From positions 1,240,001 through 1,304,000 of the forward strand of contig NZ_ABIZ01000001.1 in the NCBI RefSeq assembly GCF_000172155.1: a stretch of 64,000 nucleotides of DNA, read 5' to 3'. The notes under the pieces are model-generated. The model worked only from the letters and a program-made list of their open reading frames with translations. It made no database searches and had not been told where the DNA came from. Made by a program: the position numbers and the translations under genes. This DNA comes from Verrucomicrobium spinosum DSM 4136 = JCM 18804 (GTDB lineage Bacteria > Verrucomicrobiota > Verrucomicrobiia > Verrucomicrobiales > Verrucomicrobiaceae). The stretch's first letter is position 1; each line of letters starts with the position of its first letter. Of this stretch, positions 36,431 through 45,896 are shown in pieces.

Positions 36431-36998
36431 GGGAAGCTTGTGGATGCATTCGTGAGAATGCGTGGGTGCAAGCGGCCGGATGGGGTGGCTTGGTCCTGTG
36501 CTGTGCGAGCGACGTCCCTGACCGCGTTTTTACAAACGCAGCCACGAGCTGCCTCTGTGGAGGTGTGGGACGGGGAGGGAAGCTTGTGGATGCATTCGTG
36601 AGAATGCGTGGGTGCAAGCGGCCGGATGGGGTGGCTTGGTCTTTTGTCGTGCGGGCGACGCCCTGACCGCGTTTTTACAAACGCAGCCACGAGCTGCTTC
36701 TGTGGAGGTGTGGGACGGGGAGGGAAGCTTGTGGATGCATTCGTGAGAATGCGTGGGAGCAAGTGGCCGTGAGGGGTGGCTTGGTCTGTTGTCGTGCGGG
36801 CGACGCCCCTGACCGCGTTTTTACAAACGCAGCCACGAGCTGCTTCTGTGGAGGTGTGGGACGGGGAGGGAAGCTTGTGGATGCATTCGTGAGAATGCGT
36901 GGGTGCAAGCGGCCGGATGGGGCGGCTTGGTCTTTTTGTCGTGCGAGCGACGTCCCTGACCGCGTTTTGACAAACGCAGCCACGAGAACGCAGCCACG
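36431..36998. repeat. Four tandem copies of a ~146-bp unit
   Basis: AGCTTGTGGATGCATTCGTG recurs at 36434, 36581, 36726 and 36872, periods 147, 145 and 146 bp. Each unit holds GCATTCGTGAGAATGC, a CGTGCGNGCGACG block, and GCGTTTTTACAAACGC followed by AGCCACGAGCTGC; these are hairpin-forming. Copies differ by a few substitutions and indels, and the non-multiple-of-three period argues against coding. The last copy breaks off at GCGTTTTGACAAACGC, followed by a second AACGCAGCCACGAG. Confidence 0.9.
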
Positions 36999-37200
36999 AG
37001 GGCCCAATCAGAACCGCGTGGGCTGCGCTTCAGGCACCCGCCTCTCAGCCTCCGCAGGCTGAAGCCTGAACTCCGTACAGCTCCGGACCCAACTCCTTGA
37101 CGCACTGCCCACTGACGTACTGACGCACTGGAGCGCCGCAGGCTGAAGCTTGGACTCCGTACAGTTCCGTATCCAACTCCTTGACCACTGACGCACTGAC
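36999..37200. repeat. Degenerate GACGCACTG / CTCCGTACAG repeats
   Basis: Two approximate copies of a block with GCAGGCTGAAGC, ACTCCGTACAG and CTTGACGCACTGCCCACTGACG lie before the holA stop. The same block appears once at 386-445. No gene. Confidence 0.7.
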
Positions 37201-38349
37201 CTACTGACGCACCGATTTCCCTGACTTCGTCAGTATCCCCACGAGCAGCCGTTCCAAGACAAGCTGGGGTTCGATGCTGGAGGTGACGAGTTTCAGGTTG
37301 GCATCCAGGCAGGCTTGCAGAGCCTGGCGCAGTTCTGCGGCGGTGAAGCGCTGGGTTTCGCCGAGGGCGAGGAAGATGGGATAGACATTGAGGCCGCTGC
37401 CGTCTTTTTTGCGAGGGAGGTGTGCGGTTTCCTGCTCGGGTAGCTTTTCCAGAAAGCTGCTAAAGGCGGGATAGCCGTTGCGGGGCAGGCGCGGGTGGCG
37501 TTGCATGAGATCCGCGGCCAGCAGCATGCCGCGGACGCGGGGCACAATGGCGGCGAGCAGGATGCCGATGGCGTTTTGGCCCTGATAGATGAGCGTGCGC
37601 ACCAGTTCCAGGGCGCGGCGGAGGTCGCGTTTGCCAAGGGCGTTGCCCAGCTCAAACACCACGCCGGCGCGGTTCAAGGGAACCAACAGACGCACATCGT
37701 CCACGGAGACGCGGCGTCCATCGGTGTAGAGGCTCAGCTTTTCCACTTCGCTGTCGAGCTGGCGGGTGTCTTCACCGGCCAGTTGCACGAGCATTTCCAG
37801 TGCTTCGTTTTCAAAGCTCACGCCCAGTTCGCGGGCGCGGCGCTCGACCAGCGGGATGACCTCATCCTCCCAGCCGGTCTTGGAGGTGTCGGGCTTGTCG
37901 AAGACCCGCACGTCCGCCAGCTTGGTCAGGCGCTTGTAGGCAGAACGGCGCTTGTCCACCTGGGAGGCGCTGAGCAGGAACTTCACGTCGGGCGGGAGAT
38001 GCTTCTCCACGTAGTCGATGATGGCCTCGATGCCCTCCACGGCGGCATTGGAGCGCCCCACCACACTGTCCGCCAGGAAGTTGGCGTTCTTCAACCAGAC
38101 GAGCTTCTCCCCGCCAAAGAAGGGGAGGGTCTGCAGGGCATCCAGCACGCGGCGCACGATCTGGCCGCAGTGCTCGGCGCTCTCGGCGATGCCTTCGATC
38201 ATGTCCACGCCGAAGTCGCCGGCGTCGGCAGGGGTTTGCTCGCGGGAGAGCTTCAGCGCGGCCTCTTTCATCCGGGCATCGTCCGTGCCCATCACGACGG
38301 TGAAGTTCGTGGCGGCTGCGGCGGAGGCGGCTTTCTTGGAGGGCGGCAT
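37201..38349 (-). CDS. holA: DNA polymerase III subunit delta
   Basis: A 382-aa HolA, the clamp-loader subunit that opens the beta clamp. It shows VVMGTDDARMKEA at the start, LPFFGGEKLVWLKN, LLSASQVDKRRSAYKRL, LAGEDTRQLDSEVEKLSLY and a C-terminal helical LLAAIVPRVRGMLLAAD domain. Length is within the family range. The end lies next to the repeat block at 36999-37200; an IS copy starts 58 bp upstream of its start codon, so that IS may have disrupted the promoter region. Confidence 0.9.
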   Translation of the reverse strand: MPPSKKAASAAAATNFTVVMGTDDARMKEAALKLSREQTPADAGDFGVDMIEGIAESAEHCGQIVRRVLDALQTLPFFGGEKLVWLKNANFLADSVVGRSNAAVEGIEAIIDYVEKHLPPDVKFLLSASQVDKRRSAYKRLTKLADVRVFDKPDTSKTGWEDEVIPLVERRARELGVSFENEALEMLVQLAGEDTRQLDSEVEKLSLYTDGRRVSVDDVRLLVPLNRAGVVFELGNALGKRDLRRALELVRTLIYQGQNAIGILLAAIVPRVRGMLLAADLMQRHPRLPRNGYPAFSSFLEKLPEQETAHLPRKKDGSGLNVYPIFLALGETQRFTAAELRQALQACLDANLKLVTSSIEPQLVLERLLVGILTKSGKSVRQ

Positions 38350-38407
38350 GAGCGGCCCATTTTGGAGGGGAATTCCGGCTCTGGCAACTGCTCGCCTCCC
38401 CGGAACA

Positions 38408-39642
38408 GGGCTTACGCATGAATGGGGTGAGGAAGTTTAAGGTTTGTTAATTATGTGATTTTTACGAGACTCTCCCTGCTGTAAGAGGGGAGGATGAGTT
38501 CCCAGCTCCCTATTCCGGGCGCTTTGCAAGCTTTGCGGGCCAAGTTTTCCACGCTTGCGGACCATCGCCACGCTGGCAAGGTTCGCCATCGGCTTGATGA
38601 AGTGCTGCTCATTGCTTTTTGCAGCACGTTGTGTGATGGCGAAAGCTATCTGGACATGGAGGACTTCGCCCGGACCCAGTTGGACTGGCTTCGCACCTTC
38701 CTGCCCCTGGCGCATGGAGCTCCTTCTCATGATGTGTTTCGCAATGTGCTCATGGGCCTTGCCCCACAAGCCTTGCTGTAGGTGCTCACCAGTTGGTGTG
38801 GAGAGCTCAGAGGCAAGCACATAGCCATTGATGGCAAGGCGCTGCGGGGAACCCACAGTGCCGAAGCCGGCAAAAATCTGGTGCACCTGCTCCGGGCTTG
38901 GGTGGATGATTACCACCTCAATGCCGGTCAGCTGGTTTGTGAGCAGAAGAGCAACGAGATCGAAGCCATTCCGCGACTGCTGGAAAGCCTGCAGCTCCAG
39001 GGAGCCGCCGTGACCATTGATGCCATGGGGACACAAGGTCACATTGCCGAGCAGATCATTGAGGCAGGGGCCGATTATGTCTTGGCCCTCAAAGCCAACC
39101 ACCCCAACGCCCTTCAAGCCGTGAGCGCCCACTTCAAGGAAGCTGAGTCAAGAGAGCTCAAGAGCCCACGGCATCCCAAGAGTGTGACCTTGGAACTCTC
39201 CCATGGTCGTTGCGAGAAGCGCGAATATACCCTGGTGGAGGATCTCAGCTGGTATCACAAGAGCTGGAAATGGGCAGGCTTGCAGAGCGTGGCCCAGGTG
39301 CGCCGTGAGGTGCAGCGTGACTATGAGGGCCCCCCTGTAGAGGAAGTGCATTACTTCCTGTGCAGCTTCAAAGCCGATGTGGAACGACTCGCCAGCCTGG
39401 TGCGGGAGCACTGGAGCGTTGAAAACCGCTGCCACTGGGTGCTGGATGTGACCTTCAATGAGGACCACTGCCAGGTGAGGGACCGCAACGCGGCCCACAA
39501 CCTCACCATCCTGCGCGAAATGGTCATCACCACCCTGCACCGGCACCCAGCAAAAGTCAGCCTGCGCAGGAAGCGCAAACTCGCCACCATGGACCCGGCC
39601 TTCAGGCTCCAAATGCTAGGCCTCCTTCATGCGTAAGCCCTG
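38408..39642 (+). mobile_element. ISAs1-family insertion sequence, copy 1 (nonsense-mutated)
   Basis: A 1235-bp element with terminal inverted repeats GGGCTTACGCATGAA and TTCATGCGTAAGCCC. It carries one transposase gene, interrupted by TAG at 38779-38781. The flanks (GGAACA left, CTGGAGAAG right) show no target-site duplication, so the ends may have been reshuffled after insertion. Its left 781 bp appear identical to the truncated copy at 47671; its last about 220 bp are almost identical to the intact, otherwise divergent copy at 45897. Confidence 0.92.
38494..39636 (+). pseudogene. ISAs1-family transposase with internal TAG
   Basis: The frame would encode 380 aa but has TAG at 38779-38781, where the related intact transposase has a Glu codon (PQALLEVL). 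The DDE residues can still be read: AIDGKALRGT, TIDAMGTQ and SVENRCHWVLDV. Without readthrough only a 95-aa N-terminal fragment is made. Identical stop in copy 2 shows the mutation predates their duplication. Confidence 0.9.
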
Positions 39643-39709
39643 CTGGAGAAGTCCTGCGCAGCAGGGTTTAGCTTGCCTTTCCCCGCATTTGTGAGATCCT
39701 TCGAACCCC

Positions 39710-39730
39710 CAAATACCAAGGGGGTATTTG
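39710..39730 (+). promoter_or_regulatory. Hairpin enclosing the ribosome site of the DEAD-box gene
   Basis: CAAATACC (39710-39717) pairs with GGTATTTG (39723-39730); the loop and stem base contain the AAGGGGG ribosome-binding sequence. The ATG is at 39734. The fold would hide the ribosome site, so translation could depend on temperature or a helicase. Inference from sequence only. Confidence 0.5.
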
Positions 39731-39733
39731 AAT

Positions 39734-41755
39734 ATGGATCAGAACCCGTTCCCCGATTCCAGCCCTGTGGCTGAGACGTTGCCGCCGATGGATGCCCCCC
39801 TCATGTCGGAGGCTCCCGTTGCGCCCGTGGCAGACGTCCCCCCCACCCGTCCGGCCGGGGACCGGAAACTCTTTACCGAGCTGGGCCTCGCCCCAGACAT
39901 TCTCAAGGCCATGACGGCCCTGGGCTTTGAGCAGCCTTCTCCCATTCAAGAAAAAGGCATCCCCCCCGCACTCGAAGGCCGCGACGTCGTCGGCCAGTCC
40001 CAGACCGGCTCCGGCAAGACCATGGCCTTCGCCATCCCGGTCGTGCAGAAGATCGATCCCCGTGACCGCGGCGTGCGCGCCCTCATCATGTGCCCCACAC
40101 GTGAGCTCGCCATGCAGGTCTGTGAAGAGGTGGCCAAGCTCACCGTCCACAAGCCCGGCCTCAAGGCCCTCCCCATCTACGGCGGTGCCACCTATGACCG
40201 CCAGATCCGCGGCCTCCGCGACGGCGCGCAGATCGTCGTCGGCACCCCCGGCCGTATCCTGGACTTCCTTGAGCGCGGCATGCTCCGCCTCGACGCCCTC
40301 CAGACCCTCGTCTTCGATGAAGCAGACGAAATGCTCGACATGGGCTTCCGTGAGGACATCGACTCCCTCATGGCCCTCGTGCCGGAGAACCGCCAGACCC
40401 TCTTCTTCTCCGCCACCCTCGCCGGACCCATCCGCCATCTGGTGGAGAGCTACACGAAGAACGCCGCGCTCATCACCATCGAGCACAAGGCACTCACCGT
40501 GCCGACCATCGAACAGCGCTACTACGAAGTAAACAGCCGCTCCAAGATCGAGGTGCTCTGCCGCCTGCTCGACATCGAGAACCCGCGCCTCGCCATCGTA
40601 TTCGCGAACACGAAGAAGGCCGTGGACGACATCACTGATGCCCTCATGGCCCGCAGCTATGGGGTGGACCGCCTGCACGGCGACCTCAACCAGACGATGC
40701 GCGACCGCGTCATGAAGAACTTCCGCGCCGGCAATGTGGAAGTGCTCGCCGCCACCGACGTGGCCGCCCGTGGCCTGGACGTGGATGACGTGGATCTGGT
40801 CGTCAACTTCGACCTCCCCTATGACGAAGAAGACTACGTGCACCGCATCGGCCGTACTGGTCGTGCAGGCCGCAGCGGCAAGGCGATGAGCCTCGTCAGC
40901 GGACGCGACATCTTCCTCCTCCAGCGCATCCAGCGCTACGCCAAGGTCAACATCGCGCGCCACAAGGTGCCGACCCGTGAAGAAGTGGACGGCAAGCGGG
41001 TGGACACCCACTTCGCCAAGCTGCAAGCCACGCTGGAAGAAGGCAAGTTCACCTCCCACGAGAGCACCGTCCAGCGTCTCCTGGACGCCGGCCACAGCAG
41101 CACGGACATCGCCAGCGCCCTGCTCCACCTGCTCCTCTCCGACTCCGCCCGCGAGTCCGAGGAAATTCTCGAGGACCGTCCCAAGCCCGAGCGCAAGCCG
41201 CGCCGCGAAGACCGCCAGGACTACGAACGCTCCGGCCCGCCGCAGCAGCGCTTTGAACAGCGCGAAGGCGGCCGTGAATTCCGCCCGCCCGGCCCGCGCC
41301 CCCAGGCCACCCAGGAAGGCTACACCCGCCTCTTCATCAATGTAGGTGCCATGGACGAGGTGACCCCGCGCGAGATCTCCGGCGCCATCTACCGCACCGC
41401 CAACCTCCCTCAAGGCTCCCTCGGCCGCATCGAGATCTTCTCCAAGTGCAGCTACGTGGGCGTGCCCACAGAATTCGTCCAGCAGGTGCTCAGCGGCATC
41501 GAGGGCTCCTCCCTGCGCGGGCGCAGCCTCCGCATGGACATGGCCGACCAGCAGGAAGCCCAAGGCGGCGGTGCTGGCGCAGGTGCTGGTGGCGGTTACC
41601 AGGGCGGTGGCCAGCAGGATCGCCCCCGCTTCCCCCGGCGTGAAGGCGGCCCCGAACGCCGCTCCTACGGCGGCGGCGGCACCAGCAGCGGGTACAGCGG
41701 CGGCCAGGGCGGTGGCTTCAAAAAACGCCGCCCCTTCGGCAACCGCGAAGAGTAG
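39734..41755 (+). CDS. DEAD-box RNA helicase with DbpA-like RNA-binding domain
   Basis: A 673-aa helicase of the DeaD/CsdA type. Q-motif LGFEQPSPIQEKGIP, Walker A QTGSGKT (90-96), PTRELA, DEAD box D195-D198 in VFDEADEML, SAT, and HRIGRTGRAG are all present. Residues about 530-605 match the DbpA/CsdA RNA-binding domain (RLFINVGAMDEVTPREI..IEIFSKCSYVGVP). The tail is Gly/Arg-rich. Cytoplasmic, remodelling rRNA or mRNA, often cold-induced. A hairpin covers its ribosome site and a strong terminator follows. The IS copy 1 ends about 90 bp upstream. Confidence 0.92.
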   Translation: MDQNPFPDSSPVAETLPPMDAPLMSEAPVAPVADVPPTRPAGDRKLFTELGLAPDILKAMTALGFEQPSPIQEKGIPPALEGRDVVGQSQTGSGKTMAFAIPVVQKIDPRDRGVRALIMCPTRELAMQVCEEVAKLTVHKPGLKALPIYGGATYDRQIRGLRDGAQIVVGTPGRILDFLERGMLRLDALQTLVFDEADEMLDMGFREDIDSLMALVPENRQTLFFSATLAGPIRHLVESYTKNAALITIEHKALTVPTIEQRYYEVNSRSKIEVLCRLLDIENPRLAIVFANTKKAVDDITDALMARSYGVDRLHGDLNQTMRDRVMKNFRAGNVEVLAATDVAARGLDVDDVDLVVNFDLPYDEEDYVHRIGRTGRAGRSGKAMSLVSGRDIFLLQRIQRYAKVNIARHKVPTREEVDGKRVDTHFAKLQATLEEGKFTSHESTVQRLLDAGHSSTDIASALLHLLLSDSARESEEILEDRPKPERKPRREDRQDYERSGPPQQRFEQREGGREFRPPGPRPQATQEGYTRLFINVGAMDEVTPREISGAIYRTANLPQGSLGRIEIFSKCSYVGVPTEFVQQVLSGIEGSSLRGRSLRMDMADQQEAQGGGAGAGAGGGYQGGGQQDRPRFPRREGGPERRSYGGGGTSSGYSGGQGGGFKKRRPFGNREE

Positions 41756-41781
41756 TCTGCAGCACATGAAGTGATTCCTGA

Positions 41782-41816
41782 AACCCCGTCAGCCCAGGCT
41801 GGCGGGGTTTTTTGTT
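41782..41816 (+). terminator. Rho-independent terminator after the helicase gene
   Basis: AACCCCGTCAGCC pairs with GGCTGGCGGGGTT around a two-base loop (one mismatch), followed by TTTTTTG. It is 27 bp past the stop codon. Confidence 0.9.
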
Positions 41817-41912
41817 TGTTCTCACAACATCGCAAGCTCCCGGGCCCGCATACAGTCCATCCCACAGGTTTCCTGAGCCGGATGAAGTCCAATGCCATCA
41901 GGGAAAGCCGGC

Positions 41913-42048
41913 GAGGCCGATGATCGCCCTTTGGGGCTCGTGCTGAGGGCTGAAAGCCCGGCGTGATGGCAGCCTTGGGCAACGCCCAAGGCTGGCGTTG
42001 GTTTTAGAGGCTGAGGGCTGAAAGCCCGGCGTCATTCAGGAAGGCTCG
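41913..42048. repeat. 136-bp direct repeat, copy A
   Basis: Identical to 42339-42474 except for one base. It is built from two AGGGCTGAAAGCCCGGC hairpins flanking one CTTGGGCAACGCCCAAG hairpin. It is preceded by the AATGCCATCAGGGAAA motif. No gene lies in 41817-42598. Confidence 0.9.
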
Positions 42049-42338
42049 CCATGGACAGATTGATGAGGCATACCGCGCTACACTGAGAGCCAACGGCATG
42101 CCGCAAAAACCCCTTGGGCCAGCAACCGAAGCGGTCGCCCTACAACCCAGGGACGTTGTGCGCTGGCCGTGTTGAACCGCACCCTGACGCCGCACACGGC
42201 CTGGCACCTTTCCGCAATCCAGCGCACCCCTCTCCGCTCCCACTACCGACGGGGACCGTCGGACTACTCCCCACGCCCCGCCACAGGGTTGGAATACCGT
42301 CCCGCATGCGGGACCAACGCCAACAGGGACAAATGGGT

Positions 42339-42474
42339 GAGGCCGATGATCGCCCTTTGGGGCTCGTGCTGAGGGCTGAAAGCCCGGCGTGATGGCAGCC
42401 TTGGGCAACGCCCAAGGTTGGCGTTGGTTTTAGAGGCTGAGGGCTGAAAGCCCGGCGTCATTCAGGAAGGCTCG
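42339..42474. repeat. 136-bp direct repeat, copy B
   Basis: Second copy, 426 bp from the first, with a single mismatch (AAGGTTGG for AAGGCTGG). The palindrome GTCCCGCATGCGGGAC sits just before it at about 42299. The interval between the copies has no supported gene. Confidence 0.9.
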
Positions 42475-42548
42475 TTGTGAGCTCTCCCACCAATGAAAAA
42501 GCCCCAACCGGCTGATCACAGCCAGTTGGAGCCAATGCGTTAGTTTCC

Positions 42549-42597
42549 TAAAACTTATCCCTTATCCCTAACCCCTCTTCCCTTATCCCTCTCCGGC
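42549..42597. repeat. Degenerate heptamer stretch (CTTATCC-like)
   Basis: CTTATCC occurs in tandem with CTAACCC and CTTCCCTTATCCCTCTCC variants, ending at the typA stop. A shorter similar run (CTTATCCCTCTTCCCTTTTCCC) lies before kbl at 13050-13075. Confidence 0.55.
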
Positions 42598-42598
42598 C

Positions 42599-44437
42599 TT
42601 ACACCGCTTCCATCTCGGCCTCGAGCTTCTTCTTCTCGCGGGCCCGGACGGTGGAGTCCAGCGTGCGCTTGCGCAGGCGGATGCTCTTGGGGGTGGCTTC
42701 CACCAGTTCATCCGGGGCGACATACTCGATGGCGCGCTCCAGGGAGAAGCGGATGGGAGGAGGCAGCGCCGCGCTCTTGTCGTTGCCAGCGGCACGGAAG
42801 TTCGTGAGCTGCTTGGAGCGGGTGGGGTTCACCGGCAGGTCGTCCATGCGGGGGTTCTCCCCGATGATCATGCCGTCATAAATCTGGTCGCCAGGAGCCA
42901 CGAAGAGCTTTCCGCGAACCTGGATGGTGTCCAGCGCATAAGTGGTGGCTTCGCCGGACTCCGTGCTGATGAGGGTGCCGGTGCTGCGGGTCTGCATGGG
43001 GCCGGCGTGCGGTGCGTACTCCTTGAAGAGGTGGCTGTGAATGCCGTGACCGCTGGAAAGGTTCATCAGTTCGAACTCGAAGCCGATCAGGCCGCGGGTG
43101 GGCACGGTGGCCACCAGGGTGCTGCCATGAGCGTGGGTCTTCATGTCCTCAATGCGCCCCTTGCGCTCGGCCAGGGACTTCATGACGCCGCCGACGTAGT
43201 CTTCCGGCACTTCCACATAGAGCGTTTCAAACGGCTCGCAGAGCACGCCGTCCACACGCTTCGTGATGACCATCGGACGGGAAATAACCACCTCGAATCC
43301 TTCACGACGCATCTGCTCCACGAGCACCGCGATCTGCATGGCACCACGGGCGCTGACGTTGAACACACCGGCGAGGTCCGTGTCTTCGATGGAGATGGAG
43401 ACGTTCATCTTCGCCTCCTTGAAGAGACGCTCGCGGATCTTGCGGGAGGTCACGTGTTCACCTTCACGACCAGCCAGGGGGCCGTCGTTCACGGCGAACT
43501 GCATGACGATCGTCGGAGGATCAATGGCCACGAAGGGCAGACCTTCCGCATCAGCGGAGCCAGCCACGGTCTGGCCGATATCCACGTCTTCAAAGCCGCT
43601 GATGCCCACAATGTCACCGGCGGTGCCTTCGGCGTTTTCACTCACACCCAGGCCCGTGTACTGGAACACCTTGGTCACCTTGATCGCCTTGGCGGACTCT
43701 TCCGGCGTCTTGCCCAGGAGGTACACGCGGTCGCCCATCTTCACGCTGCCACGGGTCACCTTGCCGATGGCCACACGACCCACGAAGTTGTCCCAGTCGA
43801 TGTTGGACACCAGCATTTCGAAGGAGCCTTCGGGTTCAGCCTTGGGAGGGGAGATGTGCTTGACGATCTTCTCCAGGAGGAACTCCATGGCATGATGCTC
43901 ACCTTCGGGTGAGTCGCTCACCCAGCCCGCACGGGCGCTGCCGTACAGGAACACGGCGTTGAACTGCTCTTCGCTGGCTTCCAGCTCAAGGAAGAGCTCC
44001 AAAACGTTGTCATGCACCTTCTCCGGCTGGATGTGCGGCCGGTCCATCTTGTTGATCAGCACGATGGGGGTCAGGCCCTGTTGAAGCGCCTTGCGCAGCA
44101 CGAAGCGGGTCTGGGCCTGAGGGCCTTCATACGCATCCACCACCAGCATCACCCCGTCCACCATCTTCATCACGCGCTCCACTTCCCCGCCGAAGTCGGC
44201 GTGGCCGGGAGTATCCACAATGTTGATGATGTGGTCGTTCCAGTGAACGGAGGTGTTCTTGGCCTTGATGGTGATGCCTTTTTCCCGCTCCAGGTCCATG
44301 GAGTCCATCGCGCGCTCAGCGATCTGCTGGTTCTCGCGGAAGTTGCCGCTGGCGCGGAGCAAGGTGTCCACGAGCGTGGTTTTGCCATGGTCAACGTGGG
44401 CGATGATGGCGAGGTTACGGATGTTTGCGGGTGACAT
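42599..44437 (-). CDS. typA: Ribosome-associated GTPase TypA/BipA
   Basis: A 612-aa translational GTPase. G1 [16 protein letters not shown]2 ITIKAKN, G3 [13 protein letters not shown] and G4 LINKMDR are intact; the C-terminal EF-G-like domains (GRGELHL-type region, [17 protein letters not shown]) and the TypA-specific C-terminal domain follow. It binds 70S ribosomes and supports 50S assembly and stress adaptation. It is downstream of rph on the same strand with a 362-bp gap. Confidence 0.96.
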   Translation of the reverse strand: MSPANIRNLAIIAHVDHGKTTLVDTLLRASGNFRENQQIAERAMDSMDLEREKGITIKAKNTSVHWNDHIINIVDTPGHADFGGEVERVMKMVDGVMLVVDAYEGPQAQTRFVLRKALQQGLTPIVLINKMDRPHIQPEKVHDNVLELFLELEASEEQFNAVFLYGSARAGWVSDSPEGEHHAMEFLLEKIVKHISPPKAEPEGSFEMLVSNIDWDNFVGRVAIGKVTRGSVKMGDRVYLLGKTPEESAKAIKVTKVFQYTGLGVSENAEGTAGDIVGISGFEDVDIGQTVAGSADAEGLPFVAIDPPTIVMQFAVNDGPLAGREGEHVTSRKIRERLFKEAKMNVSISIEDTDLAGVFNVSARGAMQIAVLVEQMRREGFEVVISRPMVITKRVDGVLCEPFETLYVEVPEDYVGGVMKSLAERKGRIEDMKTHAHGSTLVATVPTRGLIGFEFELMNLSSGHGIHSHLFKEYAPHAGPMQTRSTGTLISTESGEATTYALDTIQVRGKLFVAPGDQIYDGMIIGENPRMDDLPVNPTRSKQLTNFRAAGNDKSAALPPPIRFSLERAIEYVAPDELVEATPKSIRLRKRTLDSTVRAREKKKLEAEMEAV

Positions 44438-44799
44438 GGGTGGGCTGGAGGGGGCGGAAGAACAGTCCGCTTGGCTGGGCTAACAGGCGGTCGGAAGGCC
44501 CCGCCCGCGCAAAAAGGGTGGGCATAGTACCCGGAAACGTGAGAAACGCAAGTGAGGACGACGTCACGTGGTGATCCAGAGGCCCTGTTCCCAGCGGAAA
44601 AGCCCCCTGCACCGCAAGGGGATTTTTGCACACAACCGCTGACTTTGCGCACTTGCCGGGTGCAGGTGTCGGACCCTTTTCGTGCGTCGCCACCTCCCTA
44701 TCACGCCTCTACAGACGGAGAATGGCGGGAGCAGTTCCCCTGACCTCAAGTCTTGAGTCTGGAGATCGTAAGTCTTCTGTCTCCCGCGCAGCCGAGGGG
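44438..44799. other. Gap between rph and typA, no gene seen
   Basis: This 362-bp spacer has no supported gene. On the minus strand CCCCTTGCGGTGCAGGGGGCTTTT (about 44607-44630) is a weak terminator candidate, and CTCAAGTCTTGAG (about 44746) is a palindrome. The typA promoter should lie here. Confidence 0.5.
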
Positions 44800-45609
44800 C
44801 TACATCTTCTTGAAGGCGTCTTCCAGGCTCGGGGCCTTCAGGCTGACCGAAGCGGGGGCCGGATCAGCCACCTTGGATTTAACCGCGGAGTTGATCACCT
44901 CCGCCTGGAGCTTGCAGAGTTCTACAATGCCCTTTTTGCCCAGGGTGAGCATGGCACTGAGCTGGGCCTCGCTGAAGGTGGACTCCTCCCCGCTGCCCTG
45001 AATTTCCACAAACTGGCCGTCTTCGGTCATCACCAGGTTGCAGTCCACATCGGCATCGCGGTCCTCTTCATAGCAAAGGTCCAGGAGCGCCTGATTGCGG
45101 AAGATGCCCACGCTGATGGCGGCCACCTTCTTCTTCAAGGGCTGTTGACGCAGCACGCCTTTTTCCAGCAGGCGGTTGAAAGCGATGGCTGACGCCACAC
45201 AAGCCCCGGTGATGGAGGCCGTGCGGGTGCCCCCGTCGGCCTGGAGCACATCGCAATCGATCCAGAGCGTGCGCGGCCCGAGCTTCTCAAGATCGACCAC
45301 CGCGCGCAGGCTGCGGCCAATGAGCCGCTGGATCTCCTGGCTGCGGCCGTCCAGTTTGCCCTTGCTGATGTCGCGGTCTTTACGGTCCAGCGTGGAGTAC
45401 GGGAGCATGGAGTACTCCGCCGTGAGCCAGCCGCCAGAGACGCCCTGAGCCTTCATCCAGCGGGGCACCTCCTCCTGAATCGTCGCCGCGCAGATCACCT
45501 TCGTATTGCCGAAGGATACCAGCACCGAACCCGTGGCATGGGGGGCGATGTCGAGCTGGAAAGAGACGTTGCGGAGCTGGTCGGGGGTACGTTGATCAGA
45601 ACGAGGCAT
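44800..45609 (-). CDS. rph: Ribonuclease PH
   Basis: A 269-aa phosphorolytic 3'-exoribonuclease that trims tRNA 3' ends. It contains GSVLVSFGNTKVICAAT, WLTAEYSMLP, RSQEIQRLIGRSLRAV, DCDVLQADGGTRTASITGA and VMTEDGQFVEIQGSGEE. The start ATG 45609 (MPRSDQRTPDQLR) fits the family; an upstream ATG at 45648 adds 13 residues. About 30 C-terminal residues go beyond the usual 240-aa length. Confidence 0.95.
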   Translation of the reverse strand: MPRSDQRTPDQLRNVSFQLDIAPHATGSVLVSFGNTKVICAATIQEEVPRWMKAQGVSGGWLTAEYSMLPYSTLDRKDRDISKGKLDGRSQEIQRLIGRSLRAVVDLEKLGPRTLWIDCDVLQADGGTRTASITGACVASAIAFNRLLEKGVLRQQPLKKKVAAISVGIFRNQALLDLCYEEDRDADVDCNLVMTEDGQFVEIQGSGEESTFSEAQLSAMLTLGKKGIVELCKLQAEVINSAVKSKVADPAPASVSLKAPSLEDAFKKM

Positions 45610-45896
45610 CCGGCGAGATAGCACAGGCGGGCGATCTGCAAACGCCAAAAGACCAATTTCCTCCGCTGGGACGGGGGCAGACTACGGTAGTCCGATGGTC
45701 TCCATCGGCTCAGTCGCCGCAAGGACGCGCGATCAAATCCCCACCTCCCTCTAGCTCGGCTTCGGGACCAGCCTCCCCTTGGCAACGGAGAGGAAGCTTT
45801 TCATGGCCGTGCGAAGCGGGAAGCGATTTTCCCGCAGCATAGCCAAAAAGAACCCAAAATATCAATACACCGTCTGTTAAACGGCGACCAAACATA

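Noticed and set aside
36280-36666. 128-aa frame with GSWN repeats
   Set aside because: Produced by the 12-bp tandem repeat; runs into the ~146-bp repeat whose period is not a multiple of three, with no start context.
36431-36998. CRISPR or integron attC array
   Set aside because: Repeats are ~146 bp with no unique spacers, and no attC core sites, cas or integrase genes are near.
38494-39636. Recoded TAG (readthrough or pyrrolysine) in the transposase
   Set aside because: The related intact copy has a normal Glu codon there and no recoding signal is visible, so a simple nonsense mutation is more likely.
39668-41767. 699-aa minus-strand frame opposite the DEAD-box helicase
   Set aside because: Antisense shadow; the helicase has complete motifs and better context.
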